This document shows, piece after piece, positions 1 through 7,925 of a DNA stretch of 24,941 nt. Position numbers and translations under genes: made by a program. The notes under the pieces are model-generated. The model saw only the letters and a program-made list of their open reading frames with translations. It searched no databases and was not told where the DNA came from. The stretch covers positions 1 through 24,941 of the forward strand of contig CAZKUN010000132.1 in assembly GCA_964555935.1 (NCBI GenBank). The letters run 5' to 3'. Position 1 is the stretch's first letter. Each line of letters begins with the position of its first letter. Source of the stretch: CAZKUN01 sp964555935. GTDB taxonomy: Bacteria; Armatimonadota; Zipacnadia; Zipacnadales; VGFC01.

Positions 1-83
1 CTGTAAGAGGGGCTTTAGCCCCGACGCCGTAGACGCCGCTACCGGCAGAAGCAACGGCGTCGGGGCTAAAGCCCCTCTTACAG
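1..83. repeat. REP-like perfect 30-bp inverted repeat
   Basis: Bases 1-30 are the exact reverse complement of bases 54-83, separated by a 23-nt spacer, so the whole unit can fold into a long hairpin or cruciform. Each arm also contains a smaller self-complementary core with a TAAA loop (ggggc-taaa-gcccc). Related single arms occur at 5183-5207 and 6622-6650. The layout resembles bacterial REP/BIME elements, which are often mobilised by RAYT (IS200-like) transposases, but no such transposase gene lies in this window. The element may extend beyond the left edge. No T-tract follows, so a simple intrinsic terminator is unlikely. Confidence 0.85.
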
Positions 84-327
84 AGATTGGGGCGATGAGA
101 GCGAGCGGCGATGGATGCGAGGAGTGTCTCTCCGGCGCCTCGCCGCGAACATCGCGCAATCCCTGAAATGTGAGCGGAACCCCTCCCACACAGGACAACA
201 GCGTGCTCCCTCAGCTCGCCGATCAGACGCCAATCCTGAGACTTCGGTACGGGCTCATGTTGAGCGGGGCACAGGTGGGCCTCGGGCCCATGGCGAATCT
301 CCGGATATCCCCTGGACGGAGGCCGCC

Positions 328-1394
328 ATGCCGCGGACAGACCCAATCGCCTCGATGCTTGCGGACATGATCCGTGATTCGACGCACGGCAGTCCGTGGC
401 ACACGCTCGCGGAAGCGACGTCCGACCTGACAGCGAAGGACCTCACGTTCAAGCCGGCGCGCGTGCCGGTGGGATGGGGACAGCCGCACCGGAATCTGCA
501 GATCATCCGGCGAGCGCTTGGGCATCTGCTCTGCGCCGAGGAATACGCCGACGCGCTCGCGCCTCGCACGCGGATGAAGGTAGAGGGCGAGTGGGACGCG
601 GTGACGGCGAAGGAGGCCAGCAAGACGCCGGACGGGCTGACGGGAGCGCTGGATGTCTGCTTCCGAAGGCTTCACGCGCGGGCGAGCAAGGTAACCGACG
701 CGGGCCTCGCCGAGACATGCGCGATGTGGCACGGGGCGCCGAAGATGCTCGTGATGATGGACGGCGGCGTCCTCCACCAGGCATGGCATCTCGGGCAGGT
801 CGCGATGCTGGTCGGAATGAGCCATGCCCGCAAGAAGGCGAAGATCGCCAAGCCCGAGGGCCACGCGCCACTCGCCCCCAAGTACCCCGGCGAGCGGGAC
901 CGGAGTGACTGCCACGCTTCATCGCGGATCGAGGCGTGTCTTCGGCTACTGGACATGAGCTTTGGAGAGAGTCCGTGGCACTCGATGGCGCTGGCCACGA
1001 AGTCCCTCACCCGGCGCGAGGTGAACTGGCGGCCGTACGAGTNNNNNNNNNNGACCTGATGATGCACGTGGCGGCCTGCAAGGTGATGTACGCGAATCAC
1101 GGCTTCGGCGACCGGCAACTCGACTGGCCCGATGTCGCCCCGCTGATGGGGCAGATGGACTGGGACAAGGTCGGGCCGAAGGGCCTGAGGCGTGTTCTGC
1201 TACTGAGCCAGGACTACTTGCGCGACCTTGTGTCAGACGCCACGGACGAGGACCTGGACCGCGTGAACCCGATGCACCACGGCCAGAAACTCACCGGCTG
1301 GCAAGTGGTGGCGTGCATGGCGCAGCACGATGCCTGGCACGGCGGGCAGATCTCGATCCTGCGGGACACGCATGCGGCGCTGTGTGAGGGGTAG
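328..1394 (+). CDS. Tandem DinB-like domain protein, interrupted by assembly gap
   Basis: This is a DinB/YfiT-like four-helix-bundle protein with two copies of the domain. The ATG at 328 is preferred because GGAGG lies at 318-322; upstream codons in the same frame look non-coding. Domain 1 (about residues 5-165) carries the expected metal-ligand histidines: H66 in ALGHLL, and H150 and H154 in HQAWHLGQ. A second copy starts near residue 205 (SPWHSMALATKSL matches SPWHTLAEATSDL of domain 1). After the gap it shows LMMHVAACK and HDAWHGGQ, so both metal sites look complete. The reading frame shifts across the ten Ns (1043-1052). The gap length is probably arbitrary, so I read this as one gene, not a frameshifted pair. 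DinB-family proteins include thiol-dependent transferases and many of unknown role; the substrate cannot be told here. The gene converges with the membrane protein gene, with 3 nt between stops. Confidence 0.75.
1043..1052. other. Assembly gap (10 N)
   Basis: Ten undetermined bases split the double DinB gene. The frame before the gap differs from the frame after it, so the true length differs from 10 by a number that restores frame, or the gap hides a real frameshift. Sequence on both sides encodes parts of the same second DinB domain. Confidence 0.98.
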
Positions 1395-1397
1395 AGA

Positions 1398-2639
1398 CTA
1401 CTCGACGATGGCGGCGCGCGACATTGGTGAGGGCGGGAGTTCGGGGGCTCGTTCGGGTTCTTGGGCCGCGCGATCGACGCCCCACCGCCACGCGAGCCCA
1501 ATCGCCGCCAGCGGCAGCGGGATCAGCGCCAACGACACGCCCGCGAGCGCCAGCGCGATCAGCCACGGCCCGAATACGTAGGCGGGAATCGGCGCGAGCA
1601 TCGGGTTGGCAAGTATCGTCGTCGCCAACCACAGATTCGGGTTCCCGCATGTCTCGGCGAAGGCCCATATCCGCCCGCCGACGTTGAGCGACAGCAGGCC
1701 GATGCCAAGCCCGAGCAGACCGCCGACCAAGCCCCTGCGTCTAAACAGCGCTCGACGGACCCACCACCCGAAGACGGCTCCGACCAGGCCTCCGTACACG
1801 ATCACCGGCATCGCTCCGGCCGCCTCTCGCCCATATAGCAGCAAGGCCGTGCTGCCAATCATCGCGCCGAGGATGGTCACGCGCAGCGTCTTCGTCCAGT
1901 GCCGTCGTTGGCTGGGCTCGGCCAGACGAGGCAACTCGGGGCACCAACGGTCGATGGCGAGGATGAGGCGCTTGGCTAGAGAGGTGACGACCACGGTGGC
2001 ATGGACCAGGACGGGCGCGGTGACGATGAGGAGGGCTGCCGACACGGCGCCGAAGAGGGGGTACGTGACGAGTTCGGGTGGAACTGTCTGGACGAGCAAG
2101 GGCACTCTCTGGAGCAACAGCTCCAGCTCGTCTCCTAGGGCCGGATACACGCGGTTGACATAGTAGATCCCGAACATGAAGCCCGCCGCCCCCGCGAACG
2201 CCGCCAATCCTCTCGCCCAGATCCTCGCATCCTTGTGACGGGAGGCCAGCACACTTGCTCCGAGCAAAGCGCCGACGAACCAACCGATCGTGGCGGCGTA
2301 CCCAGCGACGCTAGGTGAATATGGCACGACGCCAGTCGCCTTACCCATCAACAGGACAGCAGCTATGGTTAGATGGACTCCCGCCACTCCGCCAATTCCG
2401 CCACCGACGATCGCACCGGCCGCCCCGAGTTGCACGGAGCGCGCAAACTTCGCAGAGCCACGCCTGCCGATGGCGCAGATGATGAGCGCGACCAAGACGA
2501 ATGCGACGGGCCAGGTATATCGCGCGTAGATCCGCCAAATCGTAGGATCGGGGAAGACCTGCACCCACCTGGGGCCGAACGGACTGAGCCCAAGCTGGAC
2601 ATGGAACCCACATAGGGCTGTCAGAACTGCACTGACCAC
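1398..2639 (-). CDS. Polytopic membrane protein of unknown function
   Basis: About 413 residues if translation starts at the GTG at 2639, which has GAGAGGAG nine bases upstream on the minus strand. The frame stays open for about 50 more codons, but that stretch is arginine-rich and overlaps the hairpin-rich intergenic region, so I left it out. The protein is strongly hydrophobic, with roughly eight to ten predicted membrane spans. They include an early WPVAFVLVALIICAIG helix, glycine-rich GAAGAIVGGGIGGVAG segments and a final pair near the C-terminus (LIALALAGVSLALIPLPLAA). A short hydrophilic tail rich in Glu and Pro follows. I see no catalytic or transporter signature. It is divergent from the transglutaminase-like gene and convergent with the DinB gene. 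The family was not recognised; coding status is well supported by length and composition. Confidence 0.7.
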   Translation of the reverse strand: MVSAVLTALCGFHVQLGLSPFGPRWVQVFPDPTIWRIYARYTWPVAFVLVALIICAIGRRGSAKFARSVQLGAAGAIVGGGIGGVAGVHLTIAAVLLMGKATGVVPYSPSVAGYAATIGWFVGALLGASVLASRHKDARIWARGLAAFAGAAGFMFGIYYVNRVYPALGDELELLLQRVPLLVQTVPPELVTYPLFGAVSAALLIVTAPVLVHATVVVTSLAKRLILAIDRWCPELPRLAEPSQRRHWTKTLRVTILGAMIGSTALLLYGREAAGAMPVIVYGGLVGAVFGWWVRRALFRRRGLVGGLLGLGIGLLSLNVGGRIWAFAETCGNPNLWLATTILANPMLAPIPAYVFGPWLIALALAGVSLALIPLPLAAIGLAWRWGVDRAAQEPERAPELPPSPMSRAAIVE

Positions 2640-2804
2640 CTCAACCGACTCCTCTCGCGTATCCGTGCTCGTGGTAGTGCTTCGCGAGAAGAAGCGGGAG
2701 TCCTGCCGGGCGGGGTCGCGAAGTCTTCGCGGACAGAGACGACAGACGACGTGCGGACGAGGGCGTCCGCGCTCCGGTGAACAACGCACGGCGGCGGAGA
2801 CGGC

Positions 2805-2867
2805 GACAGGCGTGGAAACTTGGAAACTCAGACCCCGAGTTTCCCGGGGAGTTTCCCTGCGCCTGTC
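2805..2867. repeat. Nested 63-nt hairpin
   Basis: Three stacked stems are visible: gacaggcg (2805-2812) with cgcctgtc (2860-2867), ggaaact (2814-2820) with agtttcc (2850-2856), and ggaaactc (2822-2829) with gagtttcc (2837-2844). The innermost arms are identical to the arms of the hairpin at 12341-12359. It lies about 130 nt before the start of the transglutaminase-like gene and could act in either nascent RNA or DNA. Confidence 0.75.
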
Positions 2868-2876
2868 CTACGACGA

Positions 2877-2919
2877 CCGACGGGGCGGGAAACGCGCGGA
2901 GTTTCTGCGTCGCCACGCG
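2877..2919. repeat. Dispersed intergenic repeat B, copy 1
   Basis: This stretch shares a 14-nt identical start (ccgacggggcggga) and a 21-nt end, with only two mismatches, with 12325-12372. The middle differs in length. Both copies contain a gaaac/gtttc-type inverted repeat in the variable part and both lie upstream of genes for exported proteins. Confidence 0.6.
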
Positions 2920-2994
2920 AGGTTAGGAGGAGAGCGAGGATTCGAGGGGACGGGAGCCGAATGCTGGCTGGATCACTACCGGAGGTTCTGCTTC

Positions 2995-5154
2995 ATGCTG
3001 CTTACGCTCCTCATATCGCTGCCGGTGGTTGGGCATGCGGATGCTGCGTTTAACATCAGGATCATCAACGATCAGGCGCCCGACTGCTCGACGCTGGCGA
3101 GCATTGTTGAGAGCGTCACGCGAGACTGCGTGACCGACGACGAGCGGGGAATCGCGCTCTACAACTACTGCAAGTACTCCTACTATCACCATGCCTACCC
3201 GAACGAGCCCGGCGGCATCGGCGCGCTGAAGCATATCAACGTGTACGGCTGGAGCCTGTGCGGCGGCGAACACACGGTGCTGGCGGCGCTGGCCGAGCAG
3301 CTTGGATGGGAATGGCGATTCCGCGGGTGGAGCAATCCCGGACACACGACCGTGGAACTCAAATACGGTGGGCGCTGGCACTACCTCGATACGTTCCTGA
3401 AGTTCTACGCGTGGATGCATGACGAAGAGACGGACACGTGGGCGATCGCCGGGCAAGATGACATCATCGCCGACCCGACGCTGGTGACGGAGGGTCTGGT
3501 GCTCGACCCGGCGCGGCGGGTCTACTACCACCGGGACGCGGAGTACGATTGGCTCGACGCGAACACGATCAACTGGCGCGTGCCGGCGTTCCTCGTGTGT
3601 GGCGACCCGCCCTCAGGCGTCATCACCGGCGTCAACTCCAGCCGGCTCGCGGGCAGCCCGCGCGGGTGGAATGCGCTCAGGTTTGACGAGCCGGAGTACT
3701 CGACGAATGTCGACCTCGGCGTTGGCTATTCGCTAACGCTGAACTGGGACCGCGTTGAGGGTGGCAAGTTCCCGCGTGACGTCGATCCCGAGCCGAAGCA
3801 TAGCTGCGGCGACAAGGACTACCGAAACTGCGCGGCCATCGGCCCGCTGCTGGAGCCATACCGCGAGCCGCGCGCGTTCCGGAGCTGGTCCAACGGCGAG
3901 TTGCGCTTCGCGCCGGATCTGTCGGATGACGCGTGGACCGATTCGGTCGATGCGACCACTCCTGGCACGAAGATCGTCGCCATGTCCATCCCGTACCGAT
4001 GCGTGAAGGCCACGGGACGGATCGAGTCGGCCGAGCCTGCGACCGTGGAGGTCAGCGCCGACGGCGAGAACTGGCACGAGGTCACGCCGGGCGAGGACTG
4101 GGACTCGATCGCGGGTGGCTACAGCTACCAGGTCAGAATCACGCACGCGGCGCCGCTCACGGCGCTCGAACTTACGAGCGTGGTGATGCACAACGAGCGG
4201 GCCCTCCCCTACCTCGCGCCGGGGCGCAATGAGATCACGATCTCAACCGATGGCGCGCTGCCGGCGGGCTCGCGCCTGGCGGTTACATACGCGTACCAGC
4301 CCGGCTCGCGCGACCGCGACTTCGGCGAGATGTTCGACCGCGACTGCGAGATCGCGCGCGGGCACCATGCCTCGTGGCAGGATGAGCCGGCGGTGGTGCA
4401 GACGGTGCTGGATGAGCTGCCCGCGGAACTGACCATCGATATACCGACGGCGCGCGGCAAGCAGCCCGTCTACCCCCGGATGCTGTACCTGCGTCGGGAG
4501 ATTCTGGGGCCGGGGCAAGAGCCGATGCCCGTGCCAACCGAGCCGACCGTGCCGAAGCACAAGAAGTCGGCGCTCCAGACGCTGCCGTCACCGTGGACCG
4601 TCGGCTCGAATCCCCCCATCCCGCGACCGGCGCGCCCGACGAAAACGGTCACGCTGCCCATCTCGACGCGCTACGTGGCGAGCATGGGCGGTGAGGTGCA
4701 TGAGCATCACTTCGTGAAGTGGCTAAAGGACAGCTCCGACGCGTGGGTGTGGTTGCTCGGGCTGCCCGACGGCCTGCCGAAGGCCGAGGATGTCGCGTCG
4801 GCGCGGCTGACGTTCGCGGTCTGGGAATGCCACGACAAGGCGGACATGGAGGTCGCCGCGACAATCCTCGCGGCGCCGGCCGTGCCGGGCGAGGTCTACG
4901 ACTTCGCGCAGATTGGCCTGCCCATCGGTAGCACGACTGTGAAACGGTCGACGACGGCTGAGGCGTTTGATCCGGCGATCCCGTACGAGATTGACATCAC
5001 GCGCGGCCTGCGCCGAATGTTGCGGACGGGCGAGGGCGCGGGCTTCGGCATCCGCATCGTCCCGAATCGCGCCGTCGATGACGGCTGGACCGTGCGCTTC
5101 ACGCCGGACGAGGGCACCGAGCCGCAGCTCGTGATCGACGTGTACGATGGGTAG
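2995..5154 (+). CDS. Secreted transglutaminase-like protein with C-terminal DNRLRE-like domain
   Basis: A 719-residue protein from the ATG at 2995 (GGAGG at 2981-2985). An in-frame extension back to 2665 exists but has non-coding composition. The start gives a signal peptide (residues 1-18, ending HADA). Residues about 20-140 form a transglutaminase/protease-like papain-fold domain. C89 lies in GWSLCGGEHT, H117 in NPGHTTVEL and D132 in WHYLDTF, which is the expected Cys-His-Asp triad order. The middle (about 300-440) looks like beta-sandwich modules. Residues about 552-719 resemble a DNRLRE-type domain, ending in the typical EPQLVIDVYDG pattern. Secretion and a complete triad suggest an extracellular or periplasmic cysteine peptidase or amide-processing enzyme; the substrate is unknown. 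It is divergent from the membrane protein gene. REP-like sequence follows its stop, so it may be monocistronic. Confidence 0.75.
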   Translation: MLLTLLISLPVVGHADAAFNIRIINDQAPDCSTLASIVESVTRDCVTDDERGIALYNYCKYSYYHHAYPNEPGGIGALKHINVYGWSLCGGEHTVLAALAEQLGWEWRFRGWSNPGHTTVELKYGGRWHYLDTFLKFYAWMHDEETDTWAIAGQDDIIADPTLVTEGLVLDPARRVYYHRDAEYDWLDANTINWRVPAFLVCGDPPSGVITGVNSSRLAGSPRGWNALRFDEPEYSTNVDLGVGYSLTLNWDRVEGGKFPRDVDPEPKHSCGDKDYRNCAAIGPLLEPYREPRAFRSWSNGELRFAPDLSDDAWTDSVDATTPGTKIVAMSIPYRCVKATGRIESAEPATVEVSADGENWHEVTPGEDWDSIAGGYSYQVRITHAAPLTALELTSVVMHNERALPYLAPGRNEITISTDGALPAGSRLAVTYAYQPGSRDRDFGEMFDRDCEIARGHHASWQDEPAVVQTVLDELPAELTIDIPTARGKQPVYPRMLYLRREILGPGQEPMPVPTEPTVPKHKKSALQTLPSPWTVGSNPPIPRPARPTKTVTLPISTRYVASMGGEVHEHHFVKWLKDSSDAWVWLLGLPDGLPKAEDVASARLTFAVWECHDKADMEVAATILAAPAVPGEVYDFAQIGLPIGSTTVKRSTTAEAFDPAIPYEIDITRGLRRMLRTGEGAGFGIRIVPNRAVDDGWTVRFTPDEGTEPQLVIDVYDG

Positions 5155-5182
5155 GCCATGTGGATGGTGAGGCGCGTCTTCT

Positions 5183-5207
5183 GTCGCAGCTAAAGCAGCT
5201 CCTACAG
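5183..5207. repeat. REP-like half-site 1
   Basis: Twenty of 25 bases match the right arm of the inverted repeat at 1-83, including the gctaaagc core and the ctacag end. It lies just after the transglutaminase-like gene. About 20 bases further on, a second small stem with a TTCC loop (gtaaggc-ttcc-gcctac) may belong to the same element. Confidence 0.6.
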
Positions 5208-5284
5208 TTCTATGAACGGCGACCGCGAGGTAAGGCTTCCGCCTACGGCGAATCGTCCGGTAATCACTTGACCGGAGGCTCGTC

Positions 5285-6616
5285 ATGCCCCCCAGACCGA
5301 AGATCGGCCTGATCGTCATCGGCCACCCCGACTACCAAAACGACATTGGCCTGAAGTTCGCCCAAGACGCCGTGGATGCGCTCACCGAACGAGGCGTCGA
5401 GGTCGCCTACAACGGCGCCGCGCATACGGAGCCTGTCGCTGCTCGCGACGCGGCCATCGAACTCGTTGGGCAAGACCTCGATGGCGTCATCGTCTTCTTA
5501 GGCACTTGGATTGAGTGCCACACGGCGTGTCAGGCCATCCGCGAAATCGAGCATCTCCCATTCGCCGTGTGGGGCTTCAACATGTTCCCCTGGGAGGGCA
5601 AGCGGGAGTCGACGGGCTCGTTCGTCGCGGTCAGCGTGTTGAAGGGCGCGCTGGATCGGATGGAGTATCGCTGCGCGTATGTTGTCGGGCTGCCGTCAGA
5701 GCCCGAGACGCTCGATCGGGCGGCTGTCTTCGCCCGCGCGGCTCACGCGGTGAAGCGCCTCAAGCGGACGCGATTGGCGCTGATCGGATACGCGGCGATG
5801 GGCATGTTCCCCGGCACGTTCGACCATGTATTGATGCGTCGACACATCGGCCCAGACGTGCAGCAGATGGACACCTACACGCTGATTCAGGCGGCCGAGG
5901 CGCTGCCAGAGGAAAAGGTCGCGGGCGTGGCGGAGGTGCTGAGAGGCAAGGCGGAGATCAACGTCAGCGACGAGCGGCTGATTGAGGCCGCGCGGCTGTC
6001 GGGCGGACTGCGCGAACTGGTGCAGGGCGGGGGTTTTGATGCGGTGAACGTGAAGTGCCAATACGAGTTGAGCCAGCAGTATGGCATGACCGCCTGCGTG
6101 CCGACATCACTGATCTCGGATGAGGATGTGGTCGCCGGATGCGAGGGAGATGTGGTCGTCACCGTCACGATGTGCCTGCTGAAGTACCTGGCGGGCACGA
6201 CGGTCTACTACGGCGACATCCTCGATCTGCAAGGCGACCAGATGATGCTCTCATCGTGCGGCGCGGCGGCGTTTAGCCTGTGTAATCCGGCGGAGCACGC
6301 CTGCATCCGCGAACTCGGGCACCCGGGTTTTGACGGGATCATCGCGAGCTTCACGCTGAAGCGCGGACCGCTGACCTTCGCGCGTCTCGTCGAGGGCTCG
6401 CGCGGCGATTACCGGCTGAACTACGGCACGGGCACGGGCGTTGAGACGGAGCTTCGCCAAGGCCGCTTCCCTGCGCTTGAGATCAAGATCGACGGCGATC
6501 CGGAGAAGCTCTGGGACACGATGGCCAGCCAGCACTTCGCGATGTGCTACGGGGATGTCACGGCTGAGCTGGAGGATGTTTGCCGCTATCTGGGTATCGA
6601 GCCCGTCCGCATCTGA
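5285..6616 (+). CDS. L-fucose/L-arabinose isomerase family protein
   Basis: A 443-residue protein related to the FucI/AraA fold. The ATG at 5285 has GGAGG at 5274-5278. The N-terminal half (KIGLIVIGHPDYQ, then VIVFLGTW and WGFNMFPWEG) fits the Rossmann-like domains of these isomerases. The C-terminal half carries candidate Mn-ligand residues in the order known for the family: E287 in GCEGDV, D311 in YYGDILDL and H417 in QHFAMCYGD. It is shorter than typical fucose isomerase (about 590 residues) and nearer the compact FucI-related proteins often found in sugar catabolic clusters. The expected reaction is aldose-ketose interconversion in the cytoplasm, but compact members are poorly characterised and the sugar cannot be assigned. 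A creatininase-family gene follows after 62 nt in the same direction. Confidence 0.78.
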   Translation: MPPRPKIGLIVIGHPDYQNDIGLKFAQDAVDALTERGVEVAYNGAAHTEPVAARDAAIELVGQDLDGVIVFLGTWIECHTACQAIREIEHLPFAVWGFNMFPWEGKRESTGSFVAVSVLKGALDRMEYRCAYVVGLPSEPETLDRAAVFARAAHAVKRLKRTRLALIGYAAMGMFPGTFDHVLMRRHIGPDVQQMDTYTLIQAAEALPEEKVAGVAEVLRGKAEINVSDERLIEAARLSGGLRELVQGGGFDAVNVKCQYELSQQYGMTACVPTSLISDEDVVAGCEGDVVVTVTMCLLKYLAGTTVYYGDILDLQGDQMMLSSCGAAAFSLCNPAEHACIRELGHPGFDGIIASFTLKRGPLTFARLVEGSRGDYRLNYGTGTGVETELRQGRFPALEIKIDGDPEKLWDTMASQHFAMCYGDVTAELEDVCRYLGIEPVRI

Positions 6617-6621
6617 ACGCC

Positions 6622-6650
6622 ACGGCGTCGGGGTTGAAACCTCTCCTACA
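6622..6650. repeat. REP-like half-site 2
   Basis: The arm 54-83 of the left-edge inverted repeat is matched at about 24 of 30 aligned positions; the first 12 bases are identical. The central stem differs by paired changes: ggtt-ga-aacc here against gggc-taaa-gccc there. It fills the 62-nt gap between the isomerase and creatininase genes. Confidence 0.65.
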
Positions 6651-6678
6651 CGCGACGCGTGGAGACGAGGAGCGCACC

Positions 6679-7467
6679 ATGGCTGAGATCATCCGCTTCG
6701 CGGAGCTGACCAGTCCGGAAATCGGCGAGTGGGTCGAGCGGGGCGCGTTGGCGCTGCTGCCGATCGGCCAGGTGGAGGAGCACGGCCCGCATCTGCCCGT
6801 GAACGCCGACCTCGTCATCGCGGAGCGCTCCGCCGATGCGGCGGCGGCGGCGGTCCACCCCGAACCGCCGGTCATCGTGCTGCCCGGCGTGTGGAGCGGC
6901 TACTCGGCGAGCATCATGCAACAGTGGCCCGGCACGATCCGCGTTCGGACGCGGGTCTTCGCTGACATGGTGCATGATGTGGTGGTCTCATGCCTGGCGA
7001 TGGGATTTCAGAAGCTTGTCATGCTCAACGCGCACGGACACCATCCGGCGCTGCTCGAGATGGTGGCGCGAGAGGTCGGAGATGAGACGGGGACGGCCGT
7101 GGCGGTCGTGAACGTGGCGACAATGGCGGCGGACGCGGTCAAGGAGCACCGCAAGAGCGAGCCGGGCGGGTGCATCCATGGAGGCGAGTTTGAGACCTCG
7201 CTGATGCTGCACTTCGGTGAGCGAGTGGATATGGCCAAGGCGCCCGACGAGCGCTTCACCTATGCGAGCGAGAACATCCCGGCGGATGGGTTCTCGGGCT
7301 CCAAGCGCGCGTTCTGGTCGACATGGTCGATCCAGCCGACCGAGAGCGGCGCGTATGGTGACGCGACGTGCGCGACGGCGGAGACGGGCAGATTGATCTT
7401 CGAGAGCATGGTCGAGAACATCGCGGGGTTCCTGCGGGAATACGGCAACGAAAGCGGGAAGACCTGA
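6679..7467 (+). CDS. Creatininase-family amidohydrolase
   Basis: A 262-residue metal-dependent amidohydrolase of the creatininase family. The ATG at 6679 follows GAGGAG at 6667-6672; an open extension to 6580 overlaps the isomerase gene and the repeat and is not credible. Signature motifs are present: PIGQVEEHGPHLPVNAD (ligands E33, H35, D44), LNAHGHHP (H119) and HGGEFETS (E172). Where creatininase has a second-site glutamate after the NGHG motif, this protein has H121, so the second metal site may be altered. Family members open cyclic amides such as creatinine, or act in cofactor (MftE, ArfB) and sugar-lactam pathways; the substrate here is open. The last eight residues (YGNESGKT) are encoded by a repeat found again at 8736-8757. 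Its position after an isomerase-family gene suggests a shared catabolic role. Confidence 0.82.
   Translation: MAEIIRFAELTSPEIGEWVERGALALLPIGQVEEHGPHLPVNADLVIAERSADAAAAAVHPEPPVIVLPGVWSGYSASIMQQWPGTIRVRTRVFADMVHDVVVSCLAMGFQKLVMLNAHGHHPALLEMVAREVGDETGTAVAVVNVATMAADAVKEHRKSEPGGCIHGGEFETSLMLHFGERVDMAKAPDERFTYASENIPADGFSGSKRAFWSTWSIQPTESGAYGDATCATAETGRLIFESMVENIAGFLREYGNESGKT
7442..7463. repeat. Repeat C, copy 1, within the end of a gene
   Basis: A 22-nt sequence identical to 8736-8757 codes for the C-terminal tail of the creatininase-family protein. Similarity continues loosely for about 25 nt past the stop (gaagac, then aagaacggc in both copies). Confidence 0.8.
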
Positions 7468-7488
7468 AGACGGCGAAGAACGGCTGGA

Positions 7489-7590
7489 TTAGCGCTTCGG
7501 TCTGAGAATGATGTGGCCCGACTCATCAACCAGCACGGTGAGCGTCCCGGCGGGGGTGCGGATCGTGGTGATCTCGGTGACCTCAGGCAT
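7489..7590 (-). CDS. Small 33-residue protein candidate
   Basis: The minus-strand ORF starts at the ATG at 7590 with GCGAGG six bases upstream. It encodes 33 residues beginning MPEVTEITTIRTPAGT and ending HIILRPKR. The pattern of alternating hydrophobic and polar residues suggests a small beta-hairpin. No family was recognised. The strongest support is a sigma-70-like promoter at 7631-7660 on the same strand, which would start transcription about 35 nt before the ATG. The gene faces the 3' end of the creatininase gene with 21 nt between stops. It could instead be a leader peptide or a non-coding transcript. Confidence 0.45.
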   Translation of the reverse strand: MPEVTEITTIRTPAGTLTVLVDESGHIILRPKR

Positions 7591-7630
7591 GGCGGACCTC
7601 GCTTGAAGCAGGTCTCCAACGTGAGTGTAG

Positions 7631-7660
7631 ATTATACGTAAGAAGGGCGCAGGCTGTAAA
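7631..7660 (-). promoter_or_regulatory. Sigma-70-like promoter
   Basis: On the minus strand, TTTACA (7660-7655) and TATAAT (7636-7631) are separated by 18 bases. The -10 is a perfect consensus and the -35 matches at five of six positions, unusual in such GC-rich DNA. Transcription would run towards the 33-codon ORF ending at 7489. Confidence 0.5.
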
Positions 7661-7691
7661 GGCAGAGCGACCCGCGAGAGGGAGGCCAGCG

Positions 7692-7925
7692 ATGACCATA
7701 GGGCGCGCGATCAGATGGGCGGCAGTGTTGGTGATTCTGGGAGCGGTCCTAATGGGTAACACGTTGCCAACCTGGGAATACGAGTGGGATCTCAAGCAAG
7801 ACCAGCGCATTCCGGGCGCGCGGCCCCGGCTTGAGACGTTGCACGAAGATGCTGGGATGGTACGCTGGCTCGGATGCGGCGTTCCATATCGCGGAGACTC
7901 GGAGGCAGACGATCATGGGCAGTAG
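7692..7925 (+). CDS. Small single-span or signal-peptide protein, hypothetical
   Basis: A 77-codon ORF with a GGGAGG-type ribosome site shortly before the ATG at 7692. Residues 1-6 are basic and polar (MTIGRA) and about 8-24 form one hydrophobic segment (WAAVLVILGAVLMG), followed by a hydrophilic tail. This fits a small membrane-anchored or exported protein. Its stop overlaps the start of the M55 gene by 11 nt, which would allow translational coupling. The tail sequence matches nothing I recognise and its last part overlaps the M55 ribosome site, so the true gene could be shorter or absent. Confidence 0.4.
   Translation: MTIGRAIRWAAVLVILGAVLMGNTLPTWEYEWDLKQDQRIPGARPRLETLHEDAGMVRWLGCGVPYRGDSEADDHGQ

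Larger units (their letters stand above)
2640..2994. other. Divergent intergenic region with four stem-loops
   Basis: This 355-bp stretch lies between two divergently transcribed genes. I see four inverted repeats in a row: gcgaag/cttcgc centred on 2724; gcggacg (2753-2759) with cgtccgc (2764-2770); a nested 63-nt hairpin at 2805-2867; and gaaac/gtttc at 2889-2905. The last falls in a repeat shared with 12325-12372. The ribosome binding site of the downstream gene (GGAGG at 2981-2985) is at its right end. Promoters for both genes should lie here, but no clear -35/-10 pair was found. Open frames across it have unconvincing, arginine-rich translations. Confidence 0.7.

Noticed and set aside
1..83. 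Intrinsic terminator
   Set aside because: The hairpin is strong but no T-rich run follows on either strand; the dispersed half-sites fit a REP-like element better.
115..327. Upstream in-frame extension of the DinB gene
   Set aside because: The extension lacks a ribosome site and its translation is arginine- and serine-rich without structure. The ATG at 328 has GGAGG at a good distance.
2665..2994. Long N-terminal extension of the transglutaminase-like protein
   Set aside because: It crosses several inverted repeats and hides the clear signal peptide that begins at the ATG at 2995.
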